Of a DNA stretch of 35,242 nt, positions 1-7,712 are shown one piece after another; within the stretch, counting starts at the first letter, position 1, and each line of letters starts with the position of its first letter. Location: positions 127,481 to 162,722 of the forward strand of contig PSPT01000008.1 in the NCBI GenBank assembly GCA_004195635.1, read 5' to 3'. The DNA comes from Methanobacteriota archaeon. Its GTDB lineage: Archaea > Thermoplasmatota > Poseidoniia > Poseidoniales > Poseidoniaceae. Under the pieces are notes generated by a model. It saw only the letters and a list, made by a program, of their open reading frames with translations. It was not told the origin of the DNA and did no database searches. The translations under genes were made by a program, and so were the position numbers.

Positions 1-693
1 ATTAACATCAACAGATATTGTCCAATAAGGTTCAGGAATATGCGCAAGATGCTCTAGTTCACGGTCAACAAGAATTGCTAAAGTAGCAGTTTGAACGCGC
101 CCAATGGAATAAGGTGACTTATTACCTCGCTTTTTGGGCAAGCGAATTGTTGCAGCACGAGTTCCATTCATTCCAATAATCCAATCTGCTTGAGAACGTG
201 CAAATGCGGCATCACGTAAATTGTAGTAATTTTCACCTGGTTGGCGAGTATCCCAAGCATTTTTAATAGCATCTTTAGTCATAGATTGCATCCACATACG
301 CGAGACGTCGGTAGTGATATTTGCATGATTATATATCCGCCAAAAGATTAATTCCCCTTCACGGGCGGCGTCACAAGCATTGACAACTTCAGTGACTTCT
401 TTTTCCTTGAGTAATTTTTTGATGGCCTTAAGTTGCGATTTTGACTTGGATTGAGAAGGTGTTGGTCGGGACTCAAACACATCTGGAAGTATTGGTAAAT
501 TGTCCATTTTCCAGCGACCGGCATAGATTTCATCATATTCTTCAGGTTGTTTTAATTCAAGCAAATGGCCTACTGCCCAAGTGATTTTGAGGTTATTTCC
601 TTCCCAATAATTTGATTGTTTGTTGCTTGCCCCGAGAACACCAGCTAAATCCTCTGCTACAGATGGTTTCTCAGCCACAATCACAACTACCAT
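1..693 (-). CDS. Type IA DNA topoisomerase (TopIII/TopA-like), 5' part only
   Basis: This is the first 231 codons of a type IA topoisomerase; the gene runs off the left edge. These enzymes cut one DNA strand through a tyrosine and pass the other strand to relax or decatenate DNA. The N-terminus opens with a TOPRIM strand (VVVIVAEKPSVAEDLA) and has the acidic TOPRIM motif DAAREGELIFWR near residue 110. The family motif SIGRVQTATLAILVDRE follows near residue 200. The active-site tyrosine lies further on, outside the window, so activity cannot be judged. The ATG at 693 is chosen because it directly precedes the TOPRIM strand. An upstream perfect palindrome (748-766) may be a control site. The subclass, TopIII rather than a reverse-gyrase-like or TopA form, is an inference from the DAAREGEL and GRVQT motifs. 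Confidence 0.88.
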   Translation of the reverse strand, partial: MVVVIVAEKPSVAEDLAGVLGASNKQSNYWEGNNLKITWAVGHLLELKQPEEYDEIYAGRWKMDNLPILPDVFESRPTPSQSKSKSQLKAIKKLLKEKEVTEVVNACDAAREGELIFWRIYNHANITTDVSRMWMQSMTKDAIKNAWDTRQPGENYYNLRDAAFARSQADWIIGMNGTRAATIRLPKKRGNKSPYSIGRVQTATLAILVDRELEHLAHIPEPYWTISVDVN

Positions 694-747
694 GATTTAG
701 ACCGCTACATCGGCATTACTTAATCCCTCACATTTGGCTATTTTACA

Positions 748-766
748 CAGGTACTATTAGTACCTG
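748..766. promoter_or_regulatory. Perfect 19-base palindrome, candidate operator
   Basis: CAGGTACTA-T-TAGTACCTG is a perfect 9+1+9 inverted repeat centred at 757. It lies 55-73 bases upstream of the topoisomerase start, followed on the plus strand by a run of seven A. The size and symmetry fit a dimeric repressor site, but no cognate regulator can be named. Confidence 0.35.
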
Positions 767-920
767 CAAAAAAAGGGCATTATTTTGTGAACTTTTTTCG
801 CTATCGCCGAGTACAATAAAATAGTCGTAAAACAGGGGTAAAAGAGAATGGAGAAAAAATGAATGAAGTCAAACTCAAAAAGGAATGAAAAAAGCATCAA
901 TTTGCCAAACGCTTGTGAAT

Positions 921-1364
921 TTATGGACCTTGGATGAATTTTTCCCGCTGCGAGATTTCATCCCATTCACCCTCAGCACCTGGACCTGCACAACCAATAC
1001 ACCCCGGATAGCCTGCATCGAGTAAATCCTCTACATGCTCAACAAAAATCACCCATAATTCATCATAGTCACCGGGTACCCAGCAAGTTGTAGTTTGTGG
1101 AGGAGGGCCGCTCAGTCTTGCGATTAACTGATTATTTGAGAAAATTTCAATTGGGTGGAGGGAGACGGACTGGGGGCTTTGGAGACCATTTACCTCAACC
1201 AACGGCAAAGAGAGGCGAGCGGGTAATTTTTCCACCATAAAACTGACCAAGCCATTTGCGGTCGTGACGTCCTTTTCATCAACCCAAATGACAATATCCT
1301 CCTCTCGGATGAACCTTCGTGCGGCTTCTCGAAGCGAAACCCATAGGGGTGAGAAGCCGCTCAT
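921..1364 (-). CDS. Hypothetical protein with C-terminal CxGCxGPG motif
   Basis: A 147-residue protein that I do not recognise. The ATG at 1364 is preferred over the longest possible start at 1418, because 1418 would collide with the start of the divergent pyrD. The predicted protein has no signal peptide or membrane segment. The N-terminal half alternates strands and helices (IVIWVDEKDV, LVSFMVEKL). The C-terminus has the glycine/cysteine motif GYPGCIGCAGPG about 25 residues from the end, which may bind a metal or be redox-active. It shares a 53-base intergenic gap with pyrD, so the two promoters must be very close or overlap the genes. Its function is unknown. Confidence 0.6.
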   Translation of the reverse strand: MSGFSPLWVSLREAARRFIREEDIVIWVDEKDVTTANGLVSFMVEKLPARLSLPLVEVNGLQSPQSVSLHPIEIFSNNQLIARLSGPPPQTTTCWVPGDYDELWVIFVEHVEDLLDAGYPGCIGCAGPGAEGEWDEISQREKFIQGP

Positions 1365-1417
1365 AAGTGGGCGTGGGGCGCAACCCTTGAAGAATGACCC
1401 CCTCCCGCTTGCAATCA

Positions 1418-2542
1418 ATGGGAATCTTCTGGAGCCTTATCGCCCGGCCGCTTATCGCCGTGCAGGATTCCGAGAAGGCGCATGCAAGAACACTCAAAGC
1501 GATGGCTTTGAGCGATTGGTTCCTGCCATCAAAAGTTCTCACTAAAATCCTCTATTCACGTAAAGGTGCACCAGTAGAGGAGTTTGGTCTTACTTTCCCA
1601 AACCCTGTTGGAGTTGCTGCGGGTATGGATAAATATGCTGAGGCGGTTAGAGGCTGGGAAAGTCTCGGCTTCGGCTTTATGGAAATCGGTGGTATTACCG
1701 AACATGCCCAAGACGGAAACCCGAAGCCGAGAATGTTTCGCGCTGGAAGCGAGAAGGCATTGGTCAATAGAATGGGTTTCAATAACCCTGGTTCTATTGC
1801 AATGACAAAGAGGTTAAAATATCTACATGATAAAAAACGCTGGCCTAATATGCCAGTGGTAGCAAATATTGGAAAATCAAAGATTACCCCACTTGAGGAA
1901 GCAGGAGCTGATTATGCAACAACCCTTTCACGCCTATGGCCCTATGTGGATATGTTCATCATTAACGTAAGTAGCCCGAATACACCTAATTTGCGTGAAT
2001 TGCAACACGATGAAGCGCTTAAGGGTGTATTGAACTCATGCATGAAAGCGCAAACTGAGGCGCGAGAGGAATACGGAGGTAAGGACAAAGCAGTGCTGGT
2101 AAAGATCGCTCCAGACTTAGAGGACCATGAAATATTAGCCATAGTTAATACCGCTAGAAAGGCAGGGTGTGCAGGGATAGTGGCGACAAATACTACCATC
2201 TCTCGCCCCAATACAACCGATTCAAAATCTCAGAAAATATTTGCCGAAACCGGAGGATTGTCAGGTCAACCTCTCAAGCAACGTTCTACAGAAGTGATTC
2301 GTTTCATCGCCGATGCGACCGATGGAGAATGGCCAATCATTGGAGTTGGCGGAGTCGCAAATGCTGATGATGCTTGGGAAAAAATAATCAACGGCGCAAG
2401 TCTAATTCAATTGTATAGTGCCATGGTATTCATCGGCCCAAGCATTGCCAAGAAAATCAATAAAGGCCTTGTAGCGAAGTTAAAGGAGCATGGCCTTAGC
2501 GATATTAAGCAGGCCGTAGGACTAGCGAGGAAATCTGCATAG
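1418..2542 (+). CDS. pyrD: Dihydroorotate dehydrogenase (quinone), class 2
   Basis: Oxidises dihydroorotate to orotate with FMN and passes electrons to membrane quinone, the fourth step of pyrimidine synthesis. The 374-residue protein matches class 2 enzymes along its length. It has the N-terminal helical segment (MGIFWSLIARPLI then DSEKAHARTL) that docks on the membrane and class 2 lacks in class 1. Other matches are FPNPVGVAAGMDK, the NRMGFNNPG loop, INVSSPNTPNLREL with the catalytic serine that marks class 2 (class 1 uses cysteine), IAPDL, ATNTT, GGLSGQPL, and the FMN-phosphate loops GVGG and ASLIQLYS. The ATG at 1418 aligns with the bacterial N-terminus; an in-frame ATG at 1394 is less likely. 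The ccmE-like gene follows after 28 bases. Many archaea use class 1 instead, so a bacterial origin is plausible. Confidence 0.93.
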   Translation: MGIFWSLIARPLIAVQDSEKAHARTLKAMALSDWFLPSKVLTKILYSRKGAPVEEFGLTFPNPVGVAAGMDKYAEAVRGWESLGFGFMEIGGITEHAQDGNPKPRMFRAGSEKALVNRMGFNNPGSIAMTKRLKYLHDKKRWPNMPVVANIGKSKITPLEEAGADYATTLSRLWPYVDMFIINVSSPNTPNLRELQHDEALKGVLNSCMKAQTEAREEYGGKDKAVLVKIAPDLEDHEILAIVNTARKAGCAGIVATNTTISRPNTTDSKSQKIFAETGGLSGQPLKQRSTEVIRFIADATDGEWPIIGVGGVANADDAWEKIINGASLIQLYSAMVFIGPSIAKKINKGLVAKLKEHGLSDIKQAVGLARKSA

Positions 2543-2570
2543 CCTTATCAGGGACACAGCACATTGGAGA

Positions 2571-2996
2571 GTGAATCACATGGACCGCCGAGTACGACTT
2601 CTTGCCCTTGGGGGCGTTGTAATACTCGCTTTGGCAGCCACACTATTACTAGCACCTCCAGAAGGCTCCTTATCCGTTGATGAAGTCATGGATGACCCGA
2701 ATGAATACACTGGTGATTCAATTTCAATAAGAGGACTTGTGATGAATGGAAGTTGGCAAGAAGGTGACACTAACTTTACTCTTGAGGGTGAAAATGAATT
2801 ATTGTATGTGGACTTTAGTGGAGTCAGTATTAGCAGCGGATTCAGTGAAGGCAAGACAATATTAGTTACAGGGGAACTACTGCAGAGTGATGGAGAGTGG
2901 TTATTCCATGCTGAGGAAATACAGGTTGGGTGCCCGTCAAAATACGAGGCTGAGGCTGCGAATGGTGGAGAACACCCCGACAATGTTACCGCCTAA
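2571..2996 (+). CDS. ccmE: CcmE-like cytochrome c haem chaperone, CxxxY type
   Basis: CcmE is a membrane-anchored OB-fold protein that carries haem on the outer face and hands it to apocytochrome c. This 141-residue protein has an N-terminal membrane anchor (about residues 9-28), then a beta-rich OB-fold with SISIRGLVMNGSW and ILVTGELLQSDG, typical CcmE strands. The segment EWLFHAEEIQVGCPSKYEAE aligns with the classical haem-binding end. Classical CcmE has HxxxY there; this one has C121 and Y125 (CPSKY), the CxxxY variant known from archaea and some sulfate reducers (system I*). The first ATG is used; ATG at 2580 is also possible. It lies 28 bases after pyrD and is probably co-transcribed. 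No other ccm gene is in the window. Confidence 0.8.
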   Translation: MNHMDRRVRLLALGGVVILALAATLLLAPPEGSLSVDEVMDDPNEYTGDSISIRGLVMNGSWQEGDTNFTLEGENELLYVDFSGVSISSGFSEGKTILVTGELLQSDGEWLFHAEEIQVGCPSKYEAEAANGGEHPDNVTA

Positions 2997-3051
2997 ACAT
3001 TACCAATAATGGCGCTGGCCTCGTATGATGAGGACCGTTCATAAAGAAGGA

Positions 3052-3356
3052 AAGTGGGAATTCCCCCAGTGGATGTTCGTTTCCCTGAACCCAAATCCAC
3101 ACGTTTCCTCCGTCCCGAGTTCCCAAGGCACCCATGGCCCCGAGTAGGGCTGCTCCGTTCCCGGCCTGACCTAGTCCCCCAGTTACGCAATTCCCGTTTC
3201 CTTCCGGCTACGGTTCATGACAACCCGGGTCACTTGGGGGCGAGACATCGACGTCCACGCGTGGGAAGCCCAGGGTTCGGTTACACCGCCCGGGGGCGTT
3301 CGGACCGCCAGATACGATTTGCGGCAGAGGGTACGTCACCACCCCTCCTATCCCAT
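3052..3356 (-). ncRNA. Archaeal signal recognition particle (7S) RNA
   Basis: This 7S RNA, about 305 bases long, scaffolds the signal recognition particle that targets secretory proteins to the membrane. The minus strand carries the helix 8 core at 3149-3171: GGUCAGGCC, a GGAA tetraloop, then GGAGCAGCC with the invariant AGCAG of the asymmetric loop. The Alu-domain UGUAA motif (GGCGGUGUAACC) lies near 3280. The ends can pair: UGGGA at 3351-3355 with UUCCCA at 3055-3060 (helix 1). A TATA-like box lies about 25 bases upstream, and a pyrimidine-rich stretch follows the 3' end. The segment is visibly more GC-rich than its flanks. The ends are estimated to within about 10 bases. Short reading frames overlapping here on both strands are by-products of GC-rich RNA. 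Confidence 0.9.
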
Positions 3357-3374
3357 CTGTTCCGGAGCAGGAGG

Positions 3375-3381
3375 TATATTT
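3375..3381 (-). promoter_or_regulatory. TATA-like box of the SRP RNA
   Basis: On the minus strand GAAATATACC reads as an archaeal TATA element. It is centred about 25 bases before the inferred 5' end of the SRP RNA, the expected TBP/TFB spacing. Confidence 0.55.
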
Positions 3382-3517
3382 CAACCCAATGGCGAACAAA
3401 ATTGTAAACTATTGCCCAAACCAAGACAATTAGGGGGATAAAATATTCCTTGCTATTGCCTATGACCTCTTGTGAATTTGGAGGAATACTCATCACCTTT
3501 ACCCTTCAGCAATTGAT

Positions 3518-3802
3518 ATGGCTGAAATGATGATTGAGTTCCTCGGACTATTTGCAGGTGCAATTGGTGTAGTTGCTTGGATTCCGCAAATAAAGGAAGT
3601 TTGGGTGCACAAGCGCCACGAAGGAATTTCCTTACCAACTTTTTTCATAGTTGCACTTTCACTATCTTTGTGGCTAATTTATGGAATATTATTGGATTCC
3701 TTAGCGATGCTTATCGCAAATATTCTAACATTATCTATTCTATCAACGGTAATCTATGGTGTAATCAAACTTCGCCGCACAGACCCGATTTTGGAGAAAT
3801 GA
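3518..3802 (+). CDS. SemiSWEET-type small sugar transporter
   Basis: SemiSWEETs are three-helix membrane proteins that dimerise to move small sugars by facilitated diffusion. The length (94 residues) is typical. Helix 1 contains the PQ motif (GVVAWIPQIKEVW, P23-Q24). Helix 2 ends LWLIYGILLDS with the conserved W52, and helix 3 starts with the conserved Asn (ANILTL, N68). In characterised family members Trp and Asn at these positions line the sugar pocket. The start could also be ATG 3527 or 3530. It stands alone between SRP RNA, divergent, and archease, convergent. The substrate cannot be told from sequence. Confidence 0.85.
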   Translation: MAEMMIEFLGLFAGAIGVVAWIPQIKEVWVHKRHEGISLPTFFIVALSLSLWLIYGILLDSLAMLIANILTLSILSTVIYGVIKLRRTDPILEK

Positions 3803-3847
3803 CAATCTCATCTTTTCGCCGATGTCAAAATGATTCAAGCCGCCGAG

Positions 3848-4327
3848 TTAGATATCAAAGACTACGTCCCCTACCCATCCTGGTCCCTCAAAGGATGGAA
3901 CTTCAGGCCAAGGACTATTCATGGCAATACCTGCTGGAACTTGTTGAACGAGTAACTCATGCATAGTTACCGCTTTGATTTCAACTTCCAATTCAATTTC
4001 ATCTCCTTCAATCCAACTGACTACAATTTCCATGCCTGCATCAGTGATTTTGATTGCTCCATCTACAAACCACATATTTTCTACTTCTGATTTGTAAAGA
4101 ACTTCCTGCAAAAATAGAACTAACCATCTCTCCCAATCACCTGCTTCGATTCCAGTGAGATTCCATACCCCTGTTTTCCGTATCCCGCTGGCCACTGAAG
4201 TTTCGCCTTTCTTAGACAACATGATTGATTGCATACCTTTTGCTGCTTCAATCAATAGGCGCTCTGGACTTGAGGAAAAAGCCCTTAGACCAATGTCGGC
4301 GGTAGTTGGCCGTAACCAGAAACTCAT
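3848..4327 (-). CDS. Archease, tRNA ligase RtcB activator
   Basis: Archease speeds guanylation and turnover of the RNA ligase RtcB during tRNA splicing. The 159-residue protein has the family's opening (LRPTTADIGLRAFSSSPERL) and closing blocks (EIKAVTMHELLV then WVGDVVFDI), with the C-terminal Asp-Ile that belongs to the metal-binding end of the family. One oddity is that the usual HTADIG motif reads TTADIG here, so the His is replaced while the Asp remains. The ATG at 4327 is chosen over 4360: it follows the stop of the upstream kinase gene by six bases, is preceded by GGTGAGG, and starts just before the conserved domain. It is the last gene of a three-gene minus-strand operon. Its partner rtcB is at 21866. 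Confidence 0.88.
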   Translation of the reverse strand: MSFWLRPTTADIGLRAFSSSPERLLIEAAKGMQSIMLSKKGETSVASGIRKTGVWNLTGIEAGDWERWLVLFLQEVLYKSEVENMWFVDGAIKITDAGMEIVVSWIEGDEIELEVEIKAVTMHELLVQQVPAGIAMNSPWPEVPSFEGPGWVGDVVFDI

Positions 4328-4332
4328 TTTCC

Positions 4333-5397
4333 TCACCGTTGAGAGATGTGCATGGACCAAGCGGCTTCGTCCAATCTGGTTGCAAGAGCCTTACCGGTAA
4401 GTACGGTTTCTAGAGCGGCTTCGCCAGCTAATATTACCTCACAAGCAGCATTTGCCAATAAGCAGCCATCTAGCAACCCTAACCCAAGTGATAGTGCAGT
4501 TGTCATCGCAACGTTAGCGGCATCCAATAGGCCGATCTGCTGGGTTGCCCCGATTAGAGTACATGGGAAATGTTCTACCTCCTCATTGGGTCGGAATAGA
4601 GTTGTACCATTTGCACCGCCGGCCACAAGCATGGCTCCAAATCCGTGTTGTTGCATGGTTAAATTTGCCGCCTCAGCCGCAGTTTCAACTCCACTCCTAC
4701 GGCGTAATAATTCCAAACCCCGGTCTTTGAACAAAGCGACACTAACTCCATGAACACGATGCAAACCAGTCAACTTTGGGTCGGATATTACGGGAATTCC
4801 AGCATTAGTTGCAGCGAGAAGTAGGCGTTTTGCTCCGTCATCAGTAATCACTCCTTTTCCATAATCTGAAATAACCAATGCAGAAGCGGTTTTTATCGCC
4901 TCGCATGCTTGATCAATTAGAGCATCAACGGCTGCACTTGACACCGGCCCATCATTTTCTTGATCCCAACGAAGAAGTAATTGTGGTTTGTTAAGCAGAG
5001 CCTCTCGTGAGGCCAACAAACGTATTTTTACAGTTGTTCGATAATCCTCAATAATTGCGACTCCATCGGTATTTACTCCTTCATCTTCCAAGAGACCAAG
5101 CAACTCACTACCAGATTCATCATCGCCAACAAAGGCAAATAGGCGGAGAGACAAGCCAAGAGAGGAGAGACCTCGTGCAACGTGGGCTGCAGCGCCTGCA
5201 CCTTGTTCTCGTTGCATTTCTTTGAGAACAGGAACGGCTGCAGTTGGATCCAGATTATTCGCAATTCCTTGAATATAGCGGTCAAGCATTACATCTCCAA
5301 CGAGAACAACTTCTTTCGGAGAGTTGGCAGGTTTTAGACTGCGACGTAAGTTTTGCATACGGTCATGTAAATTCCAATCCACTTCATCCATTGCCAC
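4333..5397 (-). CDS. PfkB-family (ribokinase fold) protein resembling RfaE1/HldE kinase domain, altered active site
   Basis: The 354-residue protein follows the heptose-7-phosphate kinase domain of HldE/RfaE1 along its length: VVLVGDVMLDRYIQG (30-44), DPTAAVPVLK, FVGDDESGSELL, LVISDYGKGV (174-183) and SDPK (205-208). Several hallmark positions differ. GGAAN is GAGAAAH (66-72, Asn to His). The Asn-containing TPNxxE loop is replaced near residue 220. The GAGD anion hole is GLLD (289-292), keeping the Asp base but losing the small glycines. It may be a divergent sugar kinase or a pseudokinase; no substrate is claimed. It sits 21 bases after the winged-helix/TerB-like gene and six bases before archease, so it is probably co-transcribed with both. 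Confidence 0.78.
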   Translation of the reverse strand: MAMDEVDWNLHDRMQNLRRSLKPANSPKEVVLVGDVMLDRYIQGIANNLDPTAAVPVLKEMQREQGAGAAAHVARGLSSLGLSLRLFAFVGDDESGSELLGLLEDEGVNTDGVAIIEDYRTTVKIRLLASREALLNKPQLLLRWDQENDGPVSSAAVDALIDQACEAIKTASALVISDYGKGVITDDGAKRLLLAATNAGIPVISDPKLTGLHRVHGVSVALFKDRGLELLRRRSGVETAAEAANLTMQQHGFGAMLVAGGANGTTLFRPNEEVEHFPCTLIGATQQIGLLDAANVAMTTALSLGLGLLDGCLLANAACEVILAGEAALETVLTGKALATRLDEAAWSMHISQR

Positions 5398-5418
5398 TAT
5401 AAAACCTCCACTAATATA

Positions 5419-6375
5419 TTACTCAAATTTACTTCGCTCTTCCTTCTCAATCTTCTCATGTTCATCCTTACTAATTCCAAAGGACTCGCGCATGCTTGAC
5501 AAAATTGCTTCTTCATCAGAAGTGATTATCTCATCGGCTAAGGCCACCCTAACCGCATCTGCATATGCGAGCAAATAGGGGCTGCTATCCAAATGTTTCT
5601 TAGCCTTAAGGAGTAGCATTGAATGTGTTTCTTGTGAAATCCCTACCGCATCGCGAAGAGTTGTCAGCATGGCTGCCTCCGAATCAATAATGACTCCATC
5701 TGAAATTGCTTGTAGAAGTAAATCAAAATAGATTTTTTCGGGGTCATCAAGTGATTTTTCTGAGGTAAGCCTCACTTCAGTCGATAAATCACTTATTGTG
5801 GATTTTGCAATATGTAAGAATGTGGCCATCGCTTCAATTAGGGATTGTTCGTCATCGGTAATTTTCCCATCTTGCCAGGCCTTTTTCAGCACTGCCTTAA
5901 TGAGGGGCTTTTTGCCTTCACTAAGTGACTTATTATCTTGATGAATAATTGGCACAGAAACTGCATTCTCTTGCCAAATACAAGTTTCATCAAGGTGGGA
6001 CAAAAATTCGAGAAGTGGAATGTCAAACTTGAATTTGCTAACATCTTGAATTTCATCACCTTTACTAATCTCAATGGCAAGAACTCTACGCTTAATCGTA
6101 TTGGCAGATTGGCGACCATCATAGGTTAAACCATACACTTTTCGTCGTTGTTTGGCACCAATAATGTGCCTCGTATCATCCCAAATCAAATCACGCTTCA
6201 TCGCCTGTTTCAAAGTCCTCGGGATATGCTTACGCCGAGTGTGTACGGCATTAGCGATGAATTCTTGAGTCAATTCGGGCGAAACATCCCACGCCCCCTC
6301 CTTCAATGGGTTAGCGAGTAAGTGGAGTAATACTCTTTCCTCGGTGGAAAGAGTTGCCAACCATCCTGATACCAT
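5419..6375 (-). CDS. Winged-helix protein with three TerB-like helical repeats
   Basis: A 318-residue soluble protein. Residues 1-95 look like a winged helix-turn-helix DNA-binding domain, with a likely recognition helix (RRKHIPRTLKQAMKRDLI) and a basic wing (RRKVYGLTYDGR). The C-terminal half contains three similar units at about 160-196, 217-252 and 271-312. Each has the pattern A-x-x-D-G-x-I-x-x-x-E-(x)n-hydrophobic-G-I-S, as in TerB-like or acidic EF-hand-like helical modules (DGKITDDEQSLI, DGVIIDSEAAML, DEIITSDEEAIL). The start at 6375 is supported by GGAGGGG eight bases upstream. It heads the operon with the PfkB protein and archease and is divergent from endA. It may be a regulator with a metal-sensing or protein-binding domain, which is inferred from architecture only. 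Confidence 0.7.
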   Translation of the reverse strand: MVSGWLATLSTEERVLLHLLANPLKEGAWDVSPELTQEFIANAVHTRRKHIPRTLKQAMKRDLIWDDTRHIIGAKQRRKVYGLTYDGRQSANTIKRRVLAIEISKGDEIQDVSKFKFDIPLLEFLSHLDETCIWQENAVSVPIIHQDNKSLSEGKKPLIKAVLKKAWQDGKITDDEQSLIEAMATFLHIAKSTISDLSTEVRLTSEKSLDDPEKIYFDLLLQAISDGVIIDSEAAMLTTLRDAVGISQETHSMLLLKAKKHLDSSPYLLAYADAVRVALADEIITSDEEAILSSMRESFGISKDEHEKIEKEERSKFE

Positions 6376-6409
6376 TTCGCCCCTCCTTAATCTAAGGAAT
6401 AGGTCTTAC

Positions 6410-6429
6410 TTATTGAGCATTCGCAATAA
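6410..6429. promoter_or_regulatory. Inverted repeat in the divergent endA / winged-helix promoter region
   Basis: TTATTG-8 bases-CAATAA lies midway between the two divergent starts and runs into an A/T-rich element (CAATAAAAATA, 6424-6434). That element is a reasonable TATA box for endA, about 40 bases before its first ATG. An operator role is speculative. Confidence 0.25.
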
Positions 6430-6471
6430 AAATAGCGGCGTTATGAAAGACAAGAAGCGCTACGCAGACAC

Positions 6472-7638
6472 ATGGGCAGGGAAGACGGCAGGGGAGCCGG
6501 CAAGCAAAAAGCCAAGCCGCGCCGACGTAGCCATCGCCCTTTACGCAACCTCGAAAACGACCCAATGGCACCTCAAACTCCTCTGCCAACTCCAGAATGG
6601 GATGGCGAGGGATGGGCCATTCCTCCTTCACTCGCTAGTCGGTTTCATCAAAAATCTGCATTGGGAAAAATTGTATCCGGTGGTAATTTACGACTTAATG
6701 CCGTTGAGGTCATGTTTTGTCATTGGCATCGTCATCTCCCACTGCCGAGTGACAATTGGGTTGAGACGCAACTCGGCGAAAATCCTCATTTCATTCATGA
6801 GGCAGTAATCTTAGAAGCAATTCGTGATAGTGGCGAAAAAATAGTTTTAAACTGTAATTTATTTGAGCAACACAATACAAAATTGGTAAACGGCTCATGG
6901 GGGATGCACTGGGTAAGAGATAAACACCCTTCTCGGGACCAGCCAGCAGGTCAAGTAAGATGGGCAAGAACAAATGAAAAAGTTGATTGGAATGAATTGT
7001 GCAAATGGGCAATCGAAGTCAAAAAGGCTGGCCAAATCCCTGAATTCCTTGTGATCGATGGCGAATTTGAAGTTACAACTTACGAAATAAATTTGGCACA
7101 ACCAAGGGGAAAACTACCAATTCCTTCATCCCTGTCGTCGGAAGATTGGAAAGGTATAACTGAATCACTAAAGTCGGCAACTCCTACCAATAATGGAATA
7201 TTCATTAGCAAGGATAATAACTGGCCGCTAGAGACAATCGGTATTCAGCAAATGGGTGGGAGATGGCTTTATCCAGAAGAAGTAAACCTACTAAAGAGCA
7301 TCACTGAATCTAAGACTCCATCCAATATTGGCGGGCTTCTTCATGAATTATTGGAAAGGGGATTGTTGGTACGCCCCGGATTCAAATATGGCTGCCGATG
7401 GAGAATATATGAGGAAGAAATGTCTGGTAGTCACGCACCATGGTTGCTTTCACCGATTTTAGAAGCGGCCGAAACATGGGAGGGGGCTTGTTTGGCCTCG
7501 CGCCTTGCATCAGCAGTTCACAAAACTTGGATTTGTGCAATACCAAATCCTGAATCAGCAAATGAGAGGCAGGAAAAAACTGCAGTGAAAGACGAGCATG
7601 TATTTCTATCGCTGGAGAGAATGATTTTCGGCAAATAA
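6472..7638 (+). CDS. endA: tRNA-splicing endonuclease (EndA), fused two-unit form
   Basis: Cuts introns from pre-tRNA at bulge-helix-bulge sites. The 388-residue length fits the euryarchaeal form with two fused units, the first non-catalytic. The C-terminal catalytic unit shows the family core: GLLVRPGFKYGCRWRIYEE, SHAPWLL, and ASAVHKTWICAI. The catalytic triad is visible as Y313, H321 and K351. Residues 1-31 are basic and of low complexity, so translation might instead start at ATG 6565 (residue 32). No clear ribosome-binding site precedes either, but the TATA-like element at 6424-6434 would give a short leader for 6472. It is divergent from the operon ending in archease, which acts in the same pathway. 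Confidence 0.88.
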   Translation: MGREDGRGAGKQKAKPRRRSHRPLRNLENDPMAPQTPLPTPEWDGEGWAIPPSLASRFHQKSALGKIVSGGNLRLNAVEVMFCHWHRHLPLPSDNWVETQLGENPHFIHEAVILEAIRDSGEKIVLNCNLFEQHNTKLVNGSWGMHWVRDKHPSRDQPAGQVRWARTNEKVDWNELCKWAIEVKKAGQIPEFLVIDGEFEVTTYEINLAQPRGKLPIPSSLSSEDWKGITESLKSATPTNNGIFISKDNNWPLETIGIQQMGGRWLYPEEVNLLKSITESKTPSNIGGLLHELLERGLLVRPGFKYGCRWRIYEEEMSGSHAPWLLSPILEAAETWEGACLASRLASAVHKTWICAIPNPESANERQEKTAVKDEHVFLSLERMIFGK

Positions 7639-7712
7639 TCAAAGATGTTGAAAATGATTCGGGAAGGAAAGCACTAGGCATTAGTTAATACAAAACCGTC
7701 CCTTGGTGATTT

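Noticed and set aside
2993-3496. Several open frames of 60-117 codons on both strands
   Set aside because: They all overlap the SRP RNA, whose GC-rich sequence lacks stops; none resembles a protein.
6344-6808. Plus-strand frame upstream of and overlapping endA
   Set aside because: It is in a different frame from the clear EndA protein and its translation lacks protein-like features past the overlap.
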